Source: Tsukamurella sp. PLM1
Lineage (GTDB): Bacteria > Actinomycetota > Actinomycetes > Mycobacteriales > Mycobacteriaceae
Direction of reading: 5' to 3'
DNA length: 64,000 nucleotides
Assembly (NCBI RefSeq): GCF_023168325.1
Contig: NZ_AP025688.1
Span: forward strand, 620,001-684,000
The notes below the pieces were generated by a model. That model was given only the letters and a program-made list of their open reading frames with translations, was not told the origin of the DNA and did not search any database. The number at the start of each line of letters is the position of its first letter. Positions within the stretch are counted from its first letter, which is position 1. Below, piece after piece: positions 57,113 through 64,000 of this stretch. Position numbers and translations under genes: made by a program.

Positions 57113-57690
57113 GGGTTCTCCGTTCGTAGATAGGCGAGGGCGGCGCGGCGCACATCGGGCCGGACGTCGCCGTCCGCGAGGTGTGCGCCGTCGGTCATCG
57201 AGATGAGGAAGGTGGCGGCGTGCGCGGGATCGAGGCCGGGGTCGAAGGCACCGTCGGCCTGTCCCCGCGCGATGATCTCGGCGAGCGCATCCCGGACCAG
57301 TCCGTCCGCGGTGGCGACGATCTCGGCGAGCGCGGGGTCGGCCGGCACGCGGCGAATGACCTCGGCGACGAGGCCGGGGGCCACGGGATCGACGGCGGAC
57401 TCGGCGAGCGCGTCGACCACGAGAGCGATACCGGCGCGCGGGTCAGGTTCGGCGAGGGCCCGTTCCCGGAGCTCGGTGTTCCGCTCGATGTCGGTGCCGA
57501 ACAGCGCGCGGAACAGGCCGGCCTTGTCGGTGAAGTAGTAGAAGACGGTGCCGGAGCTGACCCCGGCGCGGGCGGCGATGTCCGCGGCGCGGGCGCGCTC
57601 GAAACCGGCGGTGGAGAACTCCGCGGCCGCCGCGTCCAGGATGGCGGCGCGGCGGCGGGCGGTGAGGGCGGGGTCGACAGTGCGGGCCAC
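57109..57690 (-). CDS. TetR-family repressor
   Basis: 193 residues. Helix-turn-helix domain RRAAILDAAAAEFSTAGFERARAADIAARAGVSSGTVFYYF at about 13-52, then a C-terminal ligand domain with GLVAEVIRRVPADPA. GTG start. Translation overlaps the YqeB-like gene. The palindrome at 57710 is 20 bases upstream of the start, so the repressor probably controls its own operon and perhaps the DUF6069 gene. Confidence 0.9.
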   Translation of the reverse strand: MARTVDPALTARRRAAILDAAAAEFSTAGFERARAADIAARAGVSSGTVFYYFTDKAGLFRALFGTDIERNTELRERALAEPDPRAGIALVVDALAESAVDPVAPGLVAEVIRRVPADPALAEIVATADGLVRDALAEIIARGQADGAFDPGLDPAHAATFLISMTDGAHLADGDVRPDVRRAALAYLRTENP

Positions 57691-57709
57691 GCATCGAGAA
57701 TATCTATAA

Positions 57710-57725
57710 TTGAGTGATCAGTCAA
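57710..57725. promoter_or_regulatory. TetR-type operator
   Basis: TTGAGTGATCAGTCAA, symmetric except for one base per arm, with a perfect TGATCA core. TATAAT lies just beside it at 57704-57709. Between the DUF6069 stop and the TetR start; best explained as the TetR autoregulatory site. Confidence 0.65.
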
Positions 57726-58145
57726 TCAATTGGCGGCGAGCCGCCGGGCGAGCGCCGGCACCACGATCGCGGCCGCGACCACGTGGGTGAGGATCAGGAC
57801 CGCGGCGGATGCGGCGTCGAAGCCGAATGTCACGTCGGGCACGAACGACAGCACGAGGAGCGTCACGCAGGTGCGAACGAACGTCGAGCGCGGGTGCCGC
57901 GCACGGCGCGCCAGCACCGCCGCGATGCCCACGGCGATCAGCGAGAAGACCATCGTGAGCTCGGCGAACCCGAGCAGCGGGATGGCGGAACCGTCGGGCC
58001 CCGCGAACGTGACGCCTGCGGCGGAGGCGACCGCGGCGATCGCCGTGGTGGTGACCGAGGCGACGACGGCGGCCGCGACGCCGTGCCTCCACACGGGCAG
58101 GCGGTGGGTGCGGACGGGTGCGGTGGTGGTGGCGGTGGTGCTCAT
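57726..58145 (-). CDS. DUF6069 family membrane protein
   Basis: 139 residues with four membrane segments (about 20-42, 53-77, 88-106, 112-132). VWRHGVAAAVVASVTTTAIAA and LLGFAELTMVFSLIAVGIAAVL are typical of DUF6069. Role unknown. The TetR gene follows 35 bases later on the same strand, so the repressor may respond to a compound this protein handles. Confidence 0.8.
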   Translation of the reverse strand: MSTTATTTAPVRTHRLPVWRHGVAAAVVASVTTTAIAAVASAAGVTFAGPDGSAIPLLGFAELTMVFSLIAVGIAAVLARRARHPRSTFVRTCVTLLVLSFVPDVTFGFDAASAAVLILTHVVAAAIVVPALARRLAAN

Positions 58146-58337
58146 GGCGTGCTCCTCAGCGGTGGTGACGGTGCCCGGGGTGGGCGCGTCCTACCCCTTC
58201 CACGAACGGGGTCGACGGATTTCGACGTCGGCGCTGCGAAGAATTTCCCGGGGTGGTGTCGTATCGGTACGCCTGCGTTCGTAGTGAGGGTGAAGGGCGG
58301 CCACCGGGGCCGCCCGACGACCGAGAGGAACGAGAAC

Positions 58338-58700
58338 ATGACGCACTACCTGCTCTCTGTGCACGGCCCCGTCGAGCGTGGCGACTTCGGCGACTACGGC
58401 ACCAAGGAGGCGATGGAGGAGGCGTTCGCGCGGACCGACGCCTTCAACGAGCAGCTCAAGGCAGACGGCTACTGGGTGTTCGCGGGCGGGCTTGCCGAGG
58501 CGACCACCGCCACCGTCGTCGACGGCCGCGGCGACAAGCCGATCATCACCGACGGCCCGTACCTCGAGTCGAAGGAACTCATCGGCGGCTTCTGGGTCGT
58601 CGACGCCCCGGACCTCGACGTCGCGCTCCGGCTCGCGGCCGAGGGCTCCAAGGCGTGCGGCGGCACCGTCGAGGTCCGCGCCTTCGACGGGCTGGCGTGA
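58338..58700 (+). CDS. YCII/DGPF-domain protein
   Basis: 120 residues of the YCII fold with the DGPY-type motif (ITDGPYLESKELIGGFWVVDA) and the histidine near the N-terminus. GAGAGGAA is close to the ATG. Its stop overlaps the GTG of an ECF sigma factor. DGPF proteins paired with ECF42 sigma factors are a known arrangement, and the YCII protein is usually a target of that sigma factor. Confidence 0.9.
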   Translation: MTHYLLSVHGPVERGDFGDYGTKEAMEEAFARTDAFNEQLKADGYWVFAGGLAEATTATVVDGRGDKPIITDGPYLESKELIGGFWVVDAPDLDVALRLAAEGSKACGGTVEVRAFDGLA

Positions 58701-59944
58701 CCGACACCGGCGCCGGGAGCGGAGCGAGCGGGCCGAATGGATCCCGTGCTGCGCTCGACCGGGTCTTCCGCGAGGAGTACGGCCGGGTCATCGCCTCGCT
58801 CGTCCGCCGCTTCGGCGACATCACGATCGCCGAGGACGCGGCGGGCGAGGCGATCCTCGCCGCAGCGGAGAAGTGGCCCGAGTCCGGCGTCCCGCCCAAT
58901 CCGGGCGCCTGGCTGACCACTACCGCGGGCAATCGCGCGATCGACCGGATCCGGCGCGAGAACCAGCGCGAGAACAAGCACAGGGCGGCCGAGATGATCC
59001 ACGACGACTCCGGCCCCGAGCCGACCGGCGCGGTCGAGGACGACCGGCTGCGGCTGATCTTCACCTGCTGCCACCCGGCGCTCGCGCCCGAGGCCCGGGT
59101 CGCCCTCACCCTGCGCCTCCTGGGTGGCTTGACGGTGCCGGAGATCGCGAGCGCCTTCCTGGTCGCCGAGACCACGATGGGGCAGCGGATCACCCGCGCC
59201 AAGAAGAAGATCGCCGCCGCCCGCATCCCGTACCGCGTGCCGGCGGCCGCCGACCTGCCCGGCCGGGTCGACGGGGTGCTGACGGTGCTCTTCCTCGTCT
59301 TCAACGAGGGATACCTGGCCAGCGGCGGCGGGGTGCCGATCCGGGAGGAGCTGAGCGCGGAGGCGATCCGGCTCGCGCGGCTCGTCCGGGCGTTGCTGCC
59401 CGACGATCCCGAGGTCACCGGGCTGCTCGCGTTGATGCTGCTCACCGAGGCTCGCCGTGCGGCGCGGGTGCGCGGCGGGCAGCTCGTCCCGCTCGATGAA
59501 CAGGACCGTGCGGGCTGGGACCGGGCCGCGATCGCCGAGGGCCACGGTCTGGTCCGTGAGTGCCTGGCGCAGAACCGGCCGGGGCGGTATCAGATCCTCG
59601 CGGCGATCAACGCGGTCCACACAGACGCTCCCAGCGCCGACACCGTCGACTACGCGCAGGTCGTCGCGCTGTACGACCAGCTGCGCGCCATCGACCCGTC
59701 GCCGATCGTCGCGCTCAACCGGGCGATCGCCGTCGCCGAACTCGACGGGCCGGAGGTGGCGCTCGCGCTGGTCGATCCGCTCCCGCTTGAGGGGTATCAC
59801 GCCTGGCACGCCACCCGCGCCCACCTGCTCCGGAAACTCGGGCGCACCGCCGAGGCCAAGGCCCAGTACGACGCTGCGATCGCTGCGACCGGCAACACCG
59901 CCGAACGCGCCTATCTCACCCGCAAGCGCGGTGAGCTGGTGTGA
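58697..59944 (+). CDS. ECF42-group RNA polymerase sigma factor
   Basis: 415 residues. Sigma region 2 (FREEYGRVIASLVRRFGDITIAEDAAGEA), region 4 (LRLLGGLTVPEIASAFLVAETTMGQRITRAKKKI) and a long C-terminal TPR-like extension with FLVFNEGYLAS, GRYQILAAINAVH and a LLRKLGRTAEAKAQYDAA helix pair. This extension is the mark of ECF42, for which a C-terminal domain is needed for activity. GTG overlaps the YCII stop. No anti-sigma factor is adjacent, as is usual for this group. Confidence 0.92.
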   Translation: MTDTGAGSGASGPNGSRAALDRVFREEYGRVIASLVRRFGDITIAEDAAGEAILAAAEKWPESGVPPNPGAWLTTTAGNRAIDRIRRENQRENKHRAAEMIHDDSGPEPTGAVEDDRLRLIFTCCHPALAPEARVALTLRLLGGLTVPEIASAFLVAETTMGQRITRAKKKIAAARIPYRVPAAADLPGRVDGVLTVLFLVFNEGYLASGGGVPIREELSAEAIRLARLVRALLPDDPEVTGLLALMLLTEARRAARVRGGQLVPLDEQDRAGWDRAAIAEGHGLVRECLAQNRPGRYQILAAINAVHTDAPSADTVDYAQVVALYDQLRAIDPSPIVALNRAIAVAELDGPEVALALVDPLPLEGYHAWHATRAHLLRKLGRTAEAKAQYDAAIAATGNTAERAYLTRKRGELV

Positions 59945-59946
59945 CG

Positions 59947-62120
59947 TCAGTCGGCGAGTTCCGCCGTGGTCACCCGGTGCAGGGCGAACCGGCGGGGAGC
60001 GGCACCGTCGACGGCGGTGAGCTGGCCGTGGCGCACCGACTCGGGCACCACCACGTGCCGGGTGTACACGCCGTTCGCGTCTACGTAGCCCAGCCGTACC
60101 GTCCGGCCGTCGCCGGCCGCGGCCTGCAGCAGGGCCATCAGCTCCGGGCCGGACGTGGGGCCGTCGTCCGACGGGACGTCCTGCCGCCGGATCTGCACCG
60201 CCGCATCGGCGAGTTGCTCGAGCGTCGGCTGCGCCGCCGGGGGACGGGGCGCGGCGACGGCAACCGGATCGCGGCGGGCCGCAGGTCCACGACGACGCCC
60301 CGCGAGTCCTCCGCGGCGGCGTTGAAGCTGGCGGCCGCCAGCCCCGCCACCAGGTCCGACAACGGGACCTGGGCGATCAGCACCGTCGGGGCCACGGCGC
60401 GCAGGGCGAGCGCCTCGGCCGCGGGGGAGGCGAGGACCGCGGCGATGAGGGCCGGATCGTCGGAGCGCAGGAAGGAAGCCGCGACGCCCGCGCGCAGAGC
60501 GCCGTGCCGACGCGCGACGTCGTCCACGAGGTACGTCAGGCCCTGCGGCACCGGCGTCACCGAGTGCGCGACGAAGAAGGCGTGCACCTCCGCCGACGTC
60601 CGGCCGGCGTCCAGTGCGCGCCGTACCGACGCGTCGGTCACGCGGTACACCGCGGCGCCGCCCGCCGACTCGAGGTCCGCGACCAGCGCGACCGCCGCCG
60701 CGAAGTCGTGCGTCGTGGGACCGGGGATGGTCAGCGTGAGATCGGCCTGGAGCAGGAACTCCTCGACGGGCTTCGGCAGCGCCGCGGCCATGGCCTGTGC
60801 GGGGTCGGTGGTGCGGGCCGCGCGGCCGGCGGAGGTGAGGGCGCCGCCCGCCACCAGGCCGACGATCTGCGCCTGCTCGACGATGCCGGCGATCGCCTCC
60901 AGCGTGAGCCGGCGGTACCAGGACGGATGCGCGTACCGCGCGGCGGCGTGCAGGTCCTGCCTGTGCGGCGCCGTGCCGGGCGGGGCGAGGGCCAGAGCGT
61001 CGAGCACGGCCGCGCGGTCCTGCGGGGCGACGGTGCTGCGCGCCGCCCGGTGCAGCGGCCCGACGATGCCCTCCTCGCCGCGCGTGCCGATGAGCGCCGG
61101 CTGCCGGCGCAGCTCGAGCCAGGTGCGGGCGAGCAGCGCCCAGCGCTCGGCGGGCGCGGACCGCTGCCACTCGTCGACCGCGACGGTCGGCGCGAACACC
61201 GAGTCCTCCTCGCCGTCGAGCTCGCCCTCGGCGATCAGCCCCGCGGCCGCCAGCAGTTCCAGCAGGAGGGCCGCGCGCTCCTCGGTCAGGCCCGCGGCCT
61301 TGGCGACGCGACGCAGCTCGCGGACGCCGATGCCGCCGGCCTTCACCCGCTGCGCCGGGACCGCGCCCAGCACGTCGAGCACGTCGTCGGCGTGCCGCAG
61401 CAGCTCCAGCGCCGCGACCGCGCCGGCCCCGTCGGCGCCGGGGACGGGCGGACCGTCGGGCTGCGGGGGCTTGAGGGAGGCGCCGAGCGGGAGTTCGCCG
61501 CGCAGCCGCGCGCGGACCTCCCAGGGCAGCTCGACCGTCTGGTGATCGACGCGGGCGAGCAGGCCGGAGGCGAGCATGCGCTGCACGGGATGCTCGGGCG
61601 AGGTGCCGGGGCCCGCGGCGGCGGTGCGGCCCAGCGGGGAGCCCTCCGCCAGGCGATCGAGCAGGGCGCGCTCGTCGGGTCCGGTGGCGGCGAGGGCCGC
61701 GTCGATGGCGTCGAGGTCGGGCGGTGCGAGCAGCTGCGTCGAGCGCCACGGCACGGCCTCGCGGATCTGGGGGAACGTGCGCAACTCGTCCTCCCCCACG
61801 GCGAGCCCCAGGTCGAGCAGTTTCCGGGCCGAGGCCGCGACCTGCTTCTTCAGGGCGCGGCCGCGCAGGTGCCGGGCGAGGGCGTCGACGGTGCGCGGTT
61901 CGGCCAGGAGGAGCTCGAGTAGGGCCAGGTCGAGCAGCGTGAGGCGCTCGGCGGCGCGCCCCAGCGACGCCGCGGTGAGTAGGCGGCTCGCGAGGACGGG
62001 AAAGCCCGCGGGTACGGGGGCCGCCACGTCGCGGCGGGCGTCCAGGAGGGCGGTGATCTCCGCGTCGCTCCGGCTGCGCAACCAGTCGGCGAGGGCCGCC
62101 GACGCCGGAATACTGTTCAC
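59947..62120 (-). CDS. Helicase-associated protein, Rv0862c-like (frameshifted)
   Basis: About 725 residues after repair. It has LADWLRSRSDAEITALLDARRDV at the start, helical winged-type repeats (LLDLALLELLLAEPRTVDALAR), a helicase C-terminal-like domain near ALPKPVEEFLLQADLTLTIPGP and VYRVTDASVRRALDAGRTSAE, and the C-terminal block EQLADAAVQIRRQD, VRLGYVDANGVYTRHVV. GTG start. One base is missing near 60278 (a GCCCGCCGCG run, before DPVAVAAPR). In mycobacteria this gene lies by XPB helicase and may work with it. It lacks Walker motifs. Confidence 0.85.
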
Positions 62121-62160
62121 CTTGTGCAGCCTAGATGTCGCGGCATGTCAGAATAGCGGC

Positions 62161-62355
62161 GTGTCTGAGACCTCGAATGCGAACAAGCCCGGCTACGTCG
62201 ACAACGGCTGGCCGCAGGTGGACGACGGCCACGCCGCGCACGCCGTGAACGAGCTGGCGGCCCCGGTGGTCGGCGCGATGTCGCCGTTCGGCGAGATCGA
62301 CTTCCCCCAGGAGCACGTCCCGTACGTCCACCCGAACACGCGGATCAATCGCTGA
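62161..62355 (+). CDS. Small conserved protein in the Rv0863 position
   Basis: 64 residues from GTG 62161. Acidic and hydrophilic, with [20 protein letters not shown] and [16 protein letters not shown]. It lies one base before the moaC start, so it is translated with the moa operon. It occupies the place of Rv0863 in M. tuberculosis. No function known. Confidence 0.7.
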   Translation: MSETSNANKPGYVDNGWPQVDDGHAAHAVNELAAPVVGAMSPFGEIDFPQEHVPYVHPNTRINR

Positions 62356-62356
62356 C

Positions 62357-62827
62357 GTGGGCCTGACGCACGTCGACGACGCGGGCGCGGCCCGCATGGT
62401 CGACGTGTCCGACAAGGCCGTCACCGCCCGCACGGCGGTAGCGGCCGGGACCTTTCGCACCACCGAGGCGGTGATCGCCGCGATCGCCGACGGTGCGGTC
62501 CCCAAGGGCGATGTGCTCGCCACCGCCCGCATCGCCGGGATCATGGCGGTCAAGCGCACGTCCGATCTGATCCCGCTCTGCCACCCACTGCCGATCTCCG
62601 GCGTACAGGTGGACCTCGAACCGTCCGGCGCGGAGATCGCGATCACCGCCACCGTGCGCTGCACGGGCCGCACCGGCGTCGAGATGGAAGCACTCACGGC
62701 CGTCTCCGTGGCCGGGCTCACTCTTCACGACATGGTCAAGGCGCTCGATCCCGCGGCGGTCATGACGGACGTGCGAGTGCTCGCCAAGGAGGGCGGCAAG
62801 ACCGGGAGGTGGTCCCGCGATGACTGA
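62357..62827 (+). CDS. moaC: Cyclic pyranopterin monophosphate synthase
   Basis: 156 residues. MoaC converts the cyclised GTP intermediate to cyclic pyranopterin monophosphate in molybdenum cofactor synthesis. [33 protein letters not shown] (catalytic histidine) and [21 protein letters not shown] with KALD are all present. GTG start. Stop overlaps the mog gene by eight bases. Confidence 0.96.
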   Translation: MGLTHVDDAGAARMVDVSDKAVTARTAVAAGTFRTTEAVIAAIADGAVPKGDVLATARIAGIMAVKRTSDLIPLCHPLPISGVQVDLEPSGAEIAITATVRCTGRTGVEMEALTAVSVAGLTLHDMVKALDPAAVMTDVRVLAKEGGKTGRWSRDD

Positions 62828-63320
62828 ACCCGTCCGACCCTCACGCGACCGCGCCGCGACGGTCGTCGTGGCCTCGACCCGCGCGTCGCTCGGCGAACGC
62901 GAGGACGTGACCGGCCCGCGGATCACGGCGTGGCTGCAGGAGCGGGGCTTCGACGTGTACGGCCCGGTCGTGGTGCCCGACGGTGAGGAGGTCGGCGCCG
63001 CCATCCGGTCCGCCGTCCGCCGGGGCGACGCCGTGGTGCTCACCACGGGTGGTACCGGGCTGACGCCTACCGACCGCACGCCTGAGGAGACCCGGGGTGC
63101 CCTGACCTTCGAGATCCCCGGCCTCGCCAACGCGATTCGCGCGGCCGGCCTGCCCGACGTGCCGACGACGGTGCTCAGCCGTGGCCTGGCCGGCGTCGCG
63201 GGATCGTCCCTGGTGGTCAACCTGCCCGGGTCCACGGGCGGGGTCCACGACGGCCTCGCCGTGCTCGACGGCGTGCTGCTGCACGCCCTGGACCAGATCC
63301 GCGGCGGCGACCATGGCTGA
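62820..63320 (+). CDS. mog: Molybdopterin adenylyltransferase / MoaB-type protein
   Basis: 166 residues. Mog/MoaB fold with [42 protein letters not shown] and [17 protein letters not shown]. It adenylates molybdopterin before molybdate insertion. Overlaps both neighbours in the moaC-mog-moaE unit. Confidence 0.94.
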   Translation: MTEPVRPSRDRAATVVVASTRASLGEREDVTGPRITAWLQERGFDVYGPVVVPDGEEVGAAIRSAVRRGDAVVLTTGGTGLTPTDRTPEETRGALTFEIPGLANAIRAAGLPDVPTTVLSRGLAGVAGSSLVVNLPGSTGGVHDGLAVLDGVLLHALDQIRGGDHG

Positions 63321-63738
63321 CGTGGTCCTCGCGCAGGTGACGGAGAACCCCATCGACCTGGCGACCCACGAGGCGGCCGTCGCCCGCGCCGAGGCCGGCG
63401 CGGTCGTGGGCTTCGTCGGCGCCGTGCGGGATCACGACGGCGGTCGTGGGGTCACGCGGCTCGAGTACTCGGCCCATCCGACCGCGCCCCGCGTGCTTGC
63501 GGACGTGGTGCGGCTGCAGGCCCTCGAGGCCGACGGGGTGCGTGCGATCGCCGTCTCGCATCGCGTGGGACCACTCGGGATCGGCGACGCGGCGCTGGTC
63601 GTGGCGGTCGCTGCCGATCACCGCGCGGCGGCCTTCGCGACCTGCGCGCGGATCGTGGACGCCGTGAAGGAAGCGCTCCCGGTGTGGAAGCATCAGCTGT
63701 TCCGGGACGGAACAGACGAATGGGTCGGCAGCGCGTAG
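63313..63738 (+). CDS. moaE: Molybdopterin synthase catalytic subunit
   Basis: 141 residues. MoaE carries out the sulfur transfer from MoaD to make molybdopterin. [37 protein letters not shown] and the catalytic lysine region [16 protein letters not shown] are present. ATG lies eight bases before the mog stop. The stop codon is in the loop of the terminator hairpin. MoaD is not in the window; in mycobacteria moaD2 is beyond the following repeat protein gene. Confidence 0.95.
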   Translation: MADVVLAQVTENPIDLATHEAAVARAEAGAVVGFVGAVRDHDGGRGVTRLEYSAHPTAPRVLADVVRLQALEADGVRAIAVSHRVGPLGIGDAALVVAVAADHRAAAFATCARIVDAVKEALPVWKHQLFRDGTDEWVGSA

Positions 63739-63752
63739 CTGCCGACCCATTC
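63718..63752. terminator. Perfect 15-bp hairpin terminator
   Basis: GAATGGGTCGGCAGC and GCTGCCGACCCATTC pair over 15 bases with a GCGTA loop. The moaE stop TAG is formed by the last two loop bases and the first stem base. It lies between convergent genes and can stop both transcripts. Confidence 0.88.
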
Positions 63753-63777
63753 GGTCGAGATCGAGGTGCGGTGTGGC

Positions 63778-64000
63778 TCAGTAGCCCTTGGCCGCGGCCT
63801 GCTGCAGCATCGCGAGCACGGCCGGATCGACCTTCTGGCCGCCGTTCTGCGCCTGCGAGATGATCTGCTGGACGTAGGCCGAGTTGACCGACTGCCCGGG
63901 CTTCGCCACCGGCTTGGCCACGGCTTCGCAGCAGGCTTGGCGGCGGGCTTCGCGACCGGCTTGGCCACGGGCTTCGCAGCAGGCTTGGCCACGGGCTTCG
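63778..64000 (-). CDS. C-terminal part of a Lys-Ala-Pro repeat protein, probably Rpf-related (partial, frameshifted)
   Basis: The window ends inside this gene. The visible C-terminus is a repeat of KPAAKPVAKP units followed by GQSVNSAYVQQIISQAQNGG and VDPAVLAMLQQAAAKGY. One base is missing near 63925 in the repeat (AAGCCGTGGCC where AAGCCCGTGGCC is expected). By its place after moaE it would correspond to rpfA (Rv0867c), a resuscitation-promoting factor; the lysozyme-like domain would lie beyond the edge and cannot be seen, so this is inference. Confidence 0.6.
   Translation of the reverse strand, partial: EARGQACCEARGQAGREARRQACCEAVAKPVAKPGQSVNSAYVQQIISQAQNGGQKVDPAVLAMLQQAAAKGY

Noticed and set aside
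1..64000. Insertion sequences, prophage, integrase, CRISPR arrays
   Set aside because: No transposase or integrase motifs, no terminal repeats and no regularly spaced repeats were seen.
1..64000. tRNA or rRNA genes
   Set aside because: No cloverleaf T-loop sequence or rRNA core sequence was noticed in the short intergenic regions.
1..64000. Mass pseudogenisation of the island
   Set aside because: Breaks also hit housekeeping-type genes (dapC, helicase-associated protein), all domains remain well conserved on both sides, and the shifts lie in short G/C runs, which fits sequence errors better.
63925..64000. Tandem nucleotide repeat as a mobile or CRISPR element
   Set aside because: The repeat follows codon periodicity and encodes KPAAKPVAKP units of a protein.

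Overview
This window is high-GC DNA (about 70 % G+C by eye) packed with head-to-tail genes, many joined by ATGA/GTGA overlaps and often starting with GTG. The right end carries an XPB-type helicase, a helicase-associated protein, a small protein, moaC, mog, moaE and then, on the opposite strand, the tail of a Lys-Ala-Pro repeat protein. A dapC-like aminotransferase lies further left. This is close to the Mycobacterium tuberculosis order Rv0858c to Rv0867c, which points to a mycolic-acid actinobacterium (order Mycobacteriales). The gene mix would suit Tsukamurella or a relative, but the genus cannot be proved from the sequence alone.

Positions 1-32600 form a catabolic island. It starts with acyl-CoA dehydrogenase, thiolase, a PaaK-type CoA ligase and a CMD-family protein. 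It then holds two similar modules. Each has an AAHS-type MFS transporter, an MmgE/PrpD-family protein, an aldehyde dehydrogenase and a zinc alcohol dehydrogenase. Module 1 (4184-15572) adds two SDRs, a hydantoinase/oxoprolinase-type A/B pair and a 67-residue zinc ribbon. Module 2 (18006-23989) adds a cupin. Two adjacent class III CoA-transferases, a CitE-type lyase and AraC and GntR/FCD regulators complete the set. AT-rich palindromes sit in the promoters of these units, so they may form one regulon for a carboxylic or aromatic acid taken up by AAHS carriers and degraded through CoA thioesters. The substrate is not identified.

Positions 26673-38746 are mixed: a fused dihydroxyacetone kinase, two SixA-like phosphatases, an S4 RNA-binding protein, a possible nucleotidyltransferase pair, GNAT, a class III adenylate cyclase, an enoyl-CoA hydratase, an ArsR/AHSA1 pair with two clear operators, and an amino-acid ABC importer whose binding protein and permease are fused.

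Positions 38817-45088 hold GlcNAc-type PTS genes (nagA, EIIC, EIIB, EIIA), a DUF445/Abi-alpha-like membrane pair and a DasR-like regulator. Near-identical operators lie in front of the PTS genes and of the regulator itself. Positions 45123-53809 hold AlkB, an F420-type oxidoreductase, the dapC-like aminotransferase, a phytoene-desaturase-like flavoprotein and the gabT-gabD operon divergent from a PucR regulator. The rest has a lipoprotein, XPB helicase, a YqeB-like protein, TetR, DUF6069, a YCII/ECF42 sigma pair and the moa genes.

About 20 otherwise intact genes are broken by single-base frameshifts, mostly in G or C runs. This pattern fits sequence errors much better than mass gene decay, so each such gene is annotated here as one CDS with the break position stated.
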